DNA of 55,394 nt from an uncultured Bacteroidia bacterium (lineage in GTDB: Bacteria > Bacteroidota > Bacteroidia > Bacteroidales > F082): positions 1 through 55,394 of the forward strand of contig CADBZW010000016.1 in NCBI GenBank assembly GCA_902799345.1, in the 5' to 3' direction. The notes beneath the pieces were generated by a model that saw only the letters and a list, made by a program, of their open reading frames with translations, made no database searches and had not been told where the DNA came from. This document shows, piece after piece, positions 46,926 through 55,394 of this stretch. Made by a program: the position numbers and the translations under genes. Within the stretch, counting starts at the first letter, position 1; the number at the start of each line of letters is the position of its first letter.

Positions 46926-48499
46926 TGGGCGATTTCTTTGATGAAACTCAAGAATAAGGGGTGTGGATGCAAGACAGTACTGGAGTATTCGGGATGGAAC
47001 TGGGTGCCGATGAACCAACGATGGCTGGGGATCTCGACAATCTCGACCAAGTCACTCTCGGGGTTCACTCCGACGCACTTCATGCCGTTTTTCTCGTATT
47101 CGTCTTTATAAAGGTTGTTGAACTCGTATCTGTGGCGGTGACGCTCGCTGATTTGTGGTGTGCCGTAGATCTCGGCCACACGGCTGCCTTCACGAAGATT
47201 GCAACCGTAGGCGCCCAGACGCATGGTGCCGCCCAGGTTGGTAATGGTCTTCTGCTCCTCCATCATGTCGATGACATTGTGCGGGGTATCGGCCATCTCG
47301 CTCGAGTTGGCGTCTTTGTAGCCCAACACGTTGCGGGCAAATTCGATGACCATCATCTGCATGCCGAGGCATACACCGAAAGCAGGCAGGTTGTTGACAC
47401 GCGCATACTCCACAGCGACAATCTTGCCTTCAATGCCACGTTGTCCGAAGCCAGGGCATACCAGGATGCCTGCCACGCCTGAGAGTTGCTCCGCGACGTT
47501 CTCCTTGGTGATGTTCTCGCTATTGATGAAGTCGATTTTCACCTTCACATGGTTGTAAATGCCAGCCAAAATCAGGCTCTCGCGGATGCTCTTGTAGGCG
47601 TCTTGCAAGTCGTATTTGCCCACTAGACCCACATGCACTTCTTTGTTGGCAGTACGTTGCAGTTCGAGGAAACGATGCCAGCCTTCCATCTTGGGGGTCT
47701 CTCCTACCGGCAAGCCGAATTTGCGCAGCAGGGCGGCATCAAGGCCTTGGCGTTGCATGTTGACAGGCACCTCGTAGATGCTCGGCAGGTCTTCGCTCTG
47801 CACCACACATTCGAGGTCGACATTGCAGAAAGAGGCAACCTTCTGGCGTACACCGTCGGAGAGATGTTTCTCGGTGCGCAGCACGAGCACATCGGGTTGG
47901 ATACCAGCGGCTTGCAACTCTTTTACCGAATGTTGGGTGGGTTTGGTCTTCAATTCATCGGCGGCCTTAAGGTAAGGGATATAGGTAAGGTGTACGCTGA
48001 CGGCGCGGTTGCCGAGTTCCCATTTCAGCTGACGGATGGCTTCGAGGAAGGGGGCCGCTTCGATGTCACCAATGGTGCCGCCAATCTCTTGTATGACGAA
48101 ATCGACATCAGTGTTTTGCATGATGCGGTGTTTGATCTCGTCGGTAATGTGAGGCACCACTTGTATGGTCTTGCCGAGGTAGTCGCCGTGGCGTTCCTTG
48201 TCGATGACGGTCTTGTAGATCTTACCCGTGGTCACCGAGTTGGCTTGGGTGGTGCGGATGCCTGTGAAGCGTTCGTAGTGGCCGAGGTCAAGGTCGGTCT
48301 CAGTGCCGTCGACGGTCACATAGCACTCGCCGTGCTCGTATGGGTTCAACGTCCCTGGGTCGATATTGATATAGGGATCGATTTTCTGTATGGTGATGGT
48401 GTAGCCGCGGGCTTGTAGTAGTTTGCCAATGCTGGCTGAGATAATGCCTTTACCAAGAGAGGAAACCACGCCTCCCGTCACAAAAATATAGCGTGTCAT
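46922..48499 (-). CDS. pyrG: CTP synthase
   Basis: This 525-residue enzyme makes CTP from UTP and glutamine. The start MTRYIFVTGGVVSSLGKGI and KIDPYINIDPGTLNPYEHGE belong to the ATP-dependent synthetase half. The C-terminal class-I glutaminase half holds LPAFGVCLGMQMMVIEFARN with the nucleophilic Cys, and TQFHPEYSSTVL with the His-x-Glu. It is preceded by a strong promoter (48534-48564) and overlaps the downstream channel gene by ATGA. Confidence 0.97.
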   Translation of the reverse strand: MTRYIFVTGGVVSSLGKGIISASIGKLLQARGYTITIQKIDPYINIDPGTLNPYEHGECYVTVDGTETDLDLGHYERFTGIRTTQANSVTTGKIYKTVIDKERHGDYLGKTIQVVPHITDEIKHRIMQNTDVDFVIQEIGGTIGDIEAAPFLEAIRQLKWELGNRAVSVHLTYIPYLKAADELKTKPTQHSVKELQAAGIQPDVLVLRTEKHLSDGVRQKVASFCNVDLECVVQSEDLPSIYEVPVNMQRQGLDAALLRKFGLPVGETPKMEGWHRFLELQRTANKEVHVGLVGKYDLQDAYKSIRESLILAGIYNHVKVKIDFINSENITKENVAEQLSGVAGILVCPGFGQRGIEGKIVAVEYARVNNLPAFGVCLGMQMMVIEFARNVLGYKDANSSEMADTPHNVIDMMEEQKTITNLGGTMRLGAYGCNLREGSRVAEIYGTPQISERHRHRYEFNNLYKDEYEKNGMKCVGVNPESDLVEIVEIPSHRWFIGTQFHPEYSSTVLHPHPLFLSFIKEIAQ

Positions 48500-48533
48500 A
48501 GTAGTAGTTAGTTTTTGTTGCTAAATAAAGGGG

Positions 48534-48564
48534 CAAAAATAGAAAAAATGGCATTAACAACAAA
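48534..48564 (-). promoter_or_regulatory. Promoter for pyrG
   Basis: On the minus strand TTTG (48564-48561) and TATTTTTG (48541-48534) are spaced by 19 bases. Start follows 35 bases later. Confidence 0.7.
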
Positions 48565-48683
48565 AAAAGCGAAAGTATAAACCCATTGGATAGTTTGAGG
48601 GTGTTTTCTTGGTTTGTGGGGAAGTGCTAATGAAAAAAGCCGCGACAATGGCGACTTTTTAATGCATTCCATCGATTAGAAGG

Positions 48684-48733
48684 AAATTATTACCTTGGAT
48701 TTTTTCGAATTTTGGCAAATTATTACCTTGGAT
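48684..48733. repeat. 17-bp direct repeat AAATTATTACCTTGGAT
   Basis: Two exact copies at 48684-48700 and 48717-48733, starts 33 bases apart. No function visible. Confidence 0.7.
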
Positions 48734-49032
48734 AATTTCACTTTTTTGTATAAATCGCTGAAACACAAGTTTATATAACTTATCAAAGTTTGAATTATGA
48801 GAATAGATGGAAAATGACAGCCTGAAGCATCATTGTTTCAATAGATTTAGCAGGATTGATAGTGTGTCACTTTTCGGATGATTCAGGCATACGAGCTGGG
48901 CGACCAAGACAATTTGAAAGTCGAAGCGCTGACAGTTTTTGCTTTGGCTATGGTGCTGGTATGCTCAGCTAAGGGGATTTGTGGGTGAAGTAAATCCGTG
49001 ACAGCGGCGGCTTGGTCGGTAAGGGCTAAAGT

Positions 49033-50190
49033 TTAAAAGCCATATACATCACCGTAGCCTCCTTCTATAGCATCTATAATGTCATCGTCGCTTTCACAAT
49101 CAAACATGTTTATGTTGTTTGTGCTATGTTTTTTCGATTCTTCTTTCCTGATCTTTTCTCTATAGATGTTTAGCTCCTCTTCATATTTCTTTTGTAAATC
49201 AGGGGTGAGATTTCCATTAGCGTCAATGGTGACTAAACTGTTGAAAATAGTTATTCCCATATCTTGACTATATCCAAGGAAGTCTTTTCTTTCTGGATCC
49301 AGAGTCATCTTACGCTTTTCTGCGTATGTGAATTCTACTACGGCTATACGATCTCCTCTTAACCGCATAAAGTCTGTTGCATTGGCATATTTTGGCTCGA
49401 TAACAACGTTTCCTTTATAATCCACATATCCATACAAACCACTGTTTTTGTCTTCAAAAACAGCTCTTTCACAAACATAATCTCCTATGTAGTTAACATT
49501 TTCAGGCATGTAATACCTTTGGTTGGCAACAACATCAAGAAAGCCCCAATTACTGTTTTTATCCAAGAATCTACTGTAACCACCAAACGGAGTCCACACA
49601 AATGCCATATCGTCAAGTACAATGTCTTCATCATTCCAGTATTTTTGAACCCGTGATTTAATTCTCCAACGAATGCCATTTTCTCCTCTTTCTTTGATGA
49701 CTTTTTTGTTCTTTTTTACCATTGCGTATTCAAACAAAAATGAAAATGGAAAGCCAGTCTCGTCAATGTATTCGTCTATCATAAGTAACAAATCTTTTCC
49801 GACTCTATCCGAGACCTCTTTAAAAGTCACCATCAATTCGTTGAGTTTTGTTGATTGGCATATGATTTCAAGGTTGTTTTCTAAAAACTCAGGAATATAA
49901 GGCTTGTATCCTTCAGGTACTTTTTTCAGTTGCGCAAAATATGTATTTAAGAAACTTGTTTTTTGGTTAGTTTCATATAGGTTTATGATATCGAACAAAC
50001 TGATGTCAATACCGAATACGGTTTCCTTGTCAAGACAAAACAATATACCGCTAGGCAATTTAACTATATCAGCGAGTTTAAAATCATACTTATAGAGATC
50101 GTATGTTTTGTCCCAGAGGATTTTTGCAGATTCTAAATAAATGGGTTTTCTTATTTCTGCCTTTTCTTCTTCATAACTTAATTTCTTCAT
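49033..50190 (-). CDS. WG-repeat protein of unknown function, AT-rich
   Basis: This encodes 385 residues and is soluble, with no signal peptide. WG/KWG-type repeats lie at about 215-290: NSNWGFLDVVANQRYYMPEN, then SGLYGYVDYKGNVVIEPKYA. The N-terminal 200 residues are helical and unfamiliar. A charged segment near 340-365 and an acidic C-terminus (DCESDDDIIDAIEGGYGDVYGF) follow. The gene is strikingly AT-rich compared with its neighbours and lies in a gene-poor patch, which suggests horizontal acquisition. It has a good promoter at 50230-50259. WG-repeat proteins often accompany stress or toxin-related loci, but no partner is visible. Confidence 0.75.
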   Translation of the reverse strand: MKKLSYEEEKAEIRKPIYLESAKILWDKTYDLYKYDFKLADIVKLPSGILFCLDKETVFGIDISLFDIINLYETNQKTSFLNTYFAQLKKVPEGYKPYIPEFLENNLEIICQSTKLNELMVTFKEVSDRVGKDLLLMIDEYIDETGFPFSFLFEYAMVKKNKKVIKERGENGIRWRIKSRVQKYWNDEDIVLDDMAFVWTPFGGYSRFLDKNSNWGFLDVVANQRYYMPENVNYIGDYVCERAVFEDKNSGLYGYVDYKGNVVIEPKYANATDFMRLRGDRIAVVEFTYAEKRKMTLDPERKDFLGYSQDMGITIFNSLVTIDANGNLTPDLQKKYEEELNIYREKIRKEESKKHSTNNINMFDCESDDDIIDAIEGGYGDVYGF

Positions 50191-50229
50191 GGATTCATTT
50201 TTATAGAGAACATCATACTATTTTGATTG

Positions 50230-50259
50230 CAAAATTACAAATTGGTTTTGATATTCAAA
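50230..50259 (-). promoter_or_regulatory. Promoter for the WG-repeat gene
   Basis: On the minus strand TTTG (50259-50256) and TAATTTTG (50237-50230) are spaced by 18 bases. Confidence 0.6.
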
Positions 50260-50482
50260 GCTTGGATTGGTGTCTTGGCATTATAAAATGCTTTCCGTTT
50301 TGGGTGCGGCTGCTGGTATTGGCCGCGGAGTGGAGTCCACAGGCGTTTTTGGGTGGGTGACGGGCGACCGACTGCGGCAGGTGTGGCTTATTCTCATCAT
50401 AAAGCTTTTAGGCGGTGGTAGAGCCAGCGACCTGACAACGAACCGAAGTAGTGCTGATAAAGAAAAAAACATAATTGAAAAC
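50260..50482. other. Noncoding flank between the WG-repeat gene and dnaK
   Basis: A GC-richer, unannotatable stretch (50265-50430). A frame through it could encode GAAAGIGRGVESTG-like sequence but continues as antisense into dnaK, so it is not a gene. It may be the remnant of an older gene next to the AT-rich insertion. Confidence 0.45.
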
Positions 50483-50518
50483 AAAAAAAGGTGCAACCCT
50501 TTCGGATCACACCTTTTC
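50483..50518 (-). terminator. Terminator of dnaK
   Basis: AAAAGGTG (50486-50493) pairs with CACCTTTT (50510-50517). On the minus strand a T run follows (50483-50489). About 20 bases downstream of the dnaK stop. Confidence 0.8.
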
Positions 50519-50539
50519 GATTGTGCTTTGAGCAGTACT

Positions 50540-52482
<1,943 letters not shown>

Positions 52483-52646
52483 CTATTTTTATTGTTATTT
52501 GTTTGTTGTCTCGTTGAAGTTGCACTTTGCAACGCCCCGCTTTTTGTCAATCTTTATGCCAAAGAAAAAAAACTGACAAAATGGCAATAATTCAGTTTTT
52601 GTTCCGTTTTTCAGACTAAATATCCTTACCCTATCGAGGATTTTTT

Positions 52647-52654
52647 TACCTTTG
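52647..52654 (+). promoter_or_regulatory. Promoter -7 box (TACCTTTG) for the M23 gene
   Basis: TACCTTTGCAACC lies 33 bases before the ATG at 52688. Confidence 0.5.
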
Positions 52655-52687
52655 CAACCTTTATTTTTCAAAAATTGACTCCAAACC

Positions 52688-53797
52688 ATGAAAAAAATAT
52701 TCGCCCTCACAATATGTCTATTGCTCTGTTCCCTTGGATTTTCACAAGAAAAAGGGAATTTTTTCAAAAAGATCAGGGACATTTTTGTCATCCACGACAC
52801 TGTTTATATCTATGCCGACTCGCTTGCCACGGACACCCTTCGCGACCTCGAGCACAATGACGCCATCGATGATGAAGAGGACGATGAAGAGGACGATGAA
52901 GAAGGCGAAATCGAGATTACGGGCGCCATCCCCACACCGTTCGACACGATTGACACAAAGGATAAATTTCGCAAGGTCATTCTTTTCGACAACGGCACAT
53001 GGGCTTACTACAACCTTGACAAGCCCGAGATCCCTGACTCGCTAATCACCGACTATTGGGACACCGAAATGATCCATGTCACCGGCGTCGATTGGAAAGA
53101 CATCCCCGACAACATTGACATCCTTTTGGTCGATTCCGTGCATGGCTATTGCATCCCGCATCCCGGGCCGGTCACGTCAGGATTCAAATATCGCAGAAGG
53201 CATGCACATAAAGGCGTCGACATCGGTTTGAACACAGGCGACGCGGTTTACGCCGCTTTCGACGGCATGGTGCGAGTCAACATGACAACGCGCTACTCCG
53301 GCGGTTATGGCAACGTGGTTGTCATCAGGCACGTCAACGGACTTGAGACTTACTACGGGCACCTTTCCAAATACATTGTGAAGTCGGGCGACATTGTCAA
53401 AGCTGGCGAACTCATTGGCTACGGCGGCTCCACGGGACGCTCCACAGGGCCTCACCTCCACTTTGAGACCCGTTACATGGGACAGGCCTTCGACCCCGAG
53501 CGTATCTTCGACTTCCAAAGCGGCACATTGCGTGACGAAGTCTTCACGTTGAAGAAGCATTACTTCAATGTCAACTCGCACTATGGGATGAGCGACCAGC
53601 AATCGGCTCGCGCATCCAACAAGCCGCCCAAGAACCAAGGCGGCGGTGGCTCTGCTGTATATTATAAGGTAAAATCGGGTGACACGTTGAGCAAGATTGC
53701 AAAGCGTCACGGCACCACGGTGTCAAAGATTTGTCAACTCAACGGCATCAAGTCGACCAAGACACTGCAAATCGGCCAAAGACTTAGAGTGAAATAA
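52688..53797 (+). CDS. M23-family peptidase with C-terminal LysM domain
   Basis: This encodes 369 residues. [20 protein letters not shown] is a signal peptide. An acidic segment rich in Asp/Glu (about 59-75) is followed by a poorly recognisable region and then a LytM/M23 domain (about 155-275). The zinc motif has His174 and Asp178 in HKGVDIG, and HLHFE at 256-260. The C-terminal LysM domain (about 322-369: [20 protein letters not shown]) binds peptidoglycan. The protein acts on cell-wall crosslinks, either as a hydrolase or as an activator. The acidic repeat is unusual. Confidence 0.9.
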   Translation: MKKIFALTICLLLCSLGFSQEKGNFFKKIRDIFVIHDTVYIYADSLATDTLRDLEHNDAIDDEEDDEEDDEEGEIEITGAIPTPFDTIDTKDKFRKVILFDNGTWAYYNLDKPEIPDSLITDYWDTEMIHVTGVDWKDIPDNIDILLVDSVHGYCIPHPGPVTSGFKYRRRHAHKGVDIGLNTGDAVYAAFDGMVRVNMTTRYSGGYGNVVVIRHVNGLETYYGHLSKYIVKSGDIVKAGELIGYGGSTGRSTGPHLHFETRYMGQAFDPERIFDFQSGTLRDEVFTLKKHYFNVNSHYGMSDQQSARASNKPPKNQGGGGSAVYYKVKSGDTLSKIAKRHGTTVSKICQLNGIKSTKTLQIGQRLRVK

Positions 53798-53819
53798 AGA
53801 AAGCTAACACTTTAAAGCC

Positions 53820-54770
53820 TCATTCGTCGGCAGGGCGGTTTTCGCCCTCGACCTCTTCGGCTTCATTATCTGCGTTTCCAGCTTCTTCTGCATTAGGCAT
53901 TTCGTCTACAACCTCAGTCATCTCCACATTCCCCTCTTCGAGTACTTGGGAAGAAGTCTTTGGCAATCCTATTTTCTCTGCGATTGTCTTTTCGTCTTTC
54001 TCGTCACTGTAACCCGTCTTTTTCTTGATAAACTTACGGATGACAAAAAGAAGTGCGCCAAAGAACAAGGCCACGAAAGAGATCCAGAAAGGCTTGAAAT
54101 ACTTCCAAACCGGATTCCAAATTTCACCCCAATAGTCCACCTTTACCTTAACACGCAACACCTGGGTCGAGTTTTTTCTGAAAGGTGCCCCCAAACAGTC
54201 TTCGTTATCAAACATCTCTATAACCGCTGAGACTTCAATTTCATCCGCTTTTTGAGGTGTTATTGTAAAACTGACCTCCGATCCAACCGAGTCAATCGGC
54301 AGAATGTCCTGCTTCTTATCAATAGTGCAATCTTCAGCGCTAGGAGTGATACGCGCATAGATACCAGAGGTATATAACATGGTGGTGTCACGGACCATTC
54401 CAGTATTCGCTTTCTGCATGTATTTTAACCATCCAACCCAGACTTTAAGCGTTCCAGAATGACCCAATTTGATATTCTCAGTGACTTCTAATGTCGCAGC
54501 ATATTTTTCTTTTGTCCACGACGGAGCAGATTTAGCAGATTTGGGCCCTGCTCCTACCATCGGTTCCTCTCCTGGATTCCCTTTCTGAACGACAATGTCT
54601 TCCTGAACGGAATCATTGACAGCCTTTTCCGTTAGGTTTTCCTCAAGTATGACGGACGTGACTTGATACGTCTCTTGAGGTTCCTTAGGCGTACAGCCGA
54701 CAACGACCATACCTACAAGAACGGCAAAAGCCATCCTTTTTATCAAGCTGAATAGTATGGCTGGATTCAT
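53820..54770 (-). CDS. Lipoprotein with an added membrane segment and acidic tail
   Basis: This encodes 316 residues. The N-terminus has a signal stretch FAVLVGMVVVGC with a lipobox-like VVGC (Cys26). A periplasmic beta-rich region (about 80-215, with EKYAATLEVTENIKLGHSGT) follows. A single hydrophobic segment FWISFVALFFGALLFVI (about 222-240) is followed by basic residues (RKFIKKKTG) and an acidic C-terminus (EEGNVEMTEVVDEMPNAEEA). The combination suggests a protein anchored by lipid and membrane span, with the tail in the cytoplasm. I do not recognise the family. Confidence 0.72.
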   Translation of the reverse strand: MNPAILFSLIKRMAFAVLVGMVVVGCTPKEPQETYQVTSVILEENLTEKAVNDSVQEDIVVQKGNPGEEPMVGAGPKSAKSAPSWTKEKYAATLEVTENIKLGHSGTLKVWVGWLKYMQKANTGMVRDTTMLYTSGIYARITPSAEDCTIDKKQDILPIDSVGSEVSFTITPQKADEIEVSAVIEMFDNEDCLGAPFRKNSTQVLRVKVKVDYWGEIWNPVWKYFKPFWISFVALFFGALLFVIRKFIKKKTGYSDEKDEKTIAEKIGLPKTSSQVLEEGNVEMTEVVDEMPNAEEAGNADNEAEEVEGENRPADE

Positions 54771-54817
54771 AACGGTGTGAATTTAGTTTATTAATACATG
54801 TTGGTTTTTTTTCTGTT

Positions 54818-55394
<577 letters not shown>

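Larger units (their letters stand above)
48500..49032. other. Gene-poor 533-bp gap between pyrG and the WG-repeat gene
   Basis: The gap holds the pyrG promoter at its left edge and a 17-bp direct repeat at 48684-48733. A frame of 36 codons at 48878-48988 encodes a hydrophobic peptide (MIQAYELGDQDNLKVEALTV and onward) with no support as a gene. Nothing else is recognisable. The patch is less well ordered than the other gaps in the window. Confidence 0.6.

Noticed and set aside
44286-47018. Upstream extension of the MscS-type gene to 47018
   Set aside because: The first 31 codons lie inside pyrG and do not look like a membrane leader; the ATGA overlap at 46925 is the better start.
48878-48988. 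36-codon hydrophobic frame
   Set aside because: No ribosome-binding context or promoter and no similarity I can recognise; kept only as part of the gap description.
52510-52545. GTTGCACTTTGCAAC palindrome upstream of dnaK, considered as a heat-shock operator
   Set aside because: It is not a CIRCE element (TTAGCACTC-N9-GAGTGCTAA); one imperfect palindrome is not enough to claim regulation.

Overview
The window comes from a member of the Bacteroidota, most likely order Bacteroidales. The signs are: promoter-like TAnnTTTG (-7) boxes ahead of many genes, type IX secretion (T9SS) C-terminal sorting domains, BACON domains, a fimbrillin-like lipoprotein, many lipoproteins, and Bacteroidota-style lptC/CorC and nadD-gmk-yicC gene orders. 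Protein genes are moderately GC-rich, except one clearly AT-rich gene at 49033-50190. I cannot name the genus.

Layout. 1-5 kb: a truncated secreted protein, a lipoprotein, a polyprenyl diphosphate synthase, a small secreted Cys/Lys repeat protein and queA. 5-10 kb: a GtrA-family membrane protein, cytidine deaminase, aquaporin, hemW and a C69 dipeptidase. 10-19 kb: a BACON lipoprotein, a SurA/PpiD-type foldase, and an envelope operon (outer-membrane protein, TPR protein, lptC, CorC-like protein), then tRNA-Phe. 19-23.3 kb: an accessory cassette on the minus strand. It holds an HPr-kinase-like protein, a Ser/His S24/S26-type peptidase, a PqqD-like protein, a nucleotidyltransferase, a 44-residue peptide gene and a fimbrillin-like lipoprotein. 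I read this as a candidate peptide-modification (RiPP-like) system. 23.4-30 kb: lnt, a tRNA-dihydrouridine synthase, a lipoprotein nitroreductase, ornithine aminotransferase, a TPR protein and an MBL hydrolase. 30-38 kb: a large TolB-like/beta-barrel protein, nadD-gmk-yicC and two tandem paralogous lipoproteins. 38-43 kb: two T9SS-exported proteins homologous to peptide-N-glycosidase F. 43-55 kb: an M28 lipoprotein, a large MscS channel, pyrG, an AT-rich WG-repeat gene in a gene-poor patch, dnaK with an N-terminal frameshift, an M23/LysM peptidase, a membrane lipoprotein and the 3' part of lysS.

A second theme is short palindromic repeats. Several families lie between genes. Some have entered conserved enzyme genes without breaking the frame (hemW and the dihydrouridine synthase), adding peptide loops much as Rickettsia palindromic elements do. 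One hairpin family also serves as the apparent terminator of tRNA-Phe.

The main leads are the peptide-modification cassette with its short peptide gene, the in-frame palindromes, the PNGase F pair (one with a Glu-to-Asp change at a catalytic position), and the dnaK frameshift. All homology statements rest on reading motifs by eye; no searches were run.
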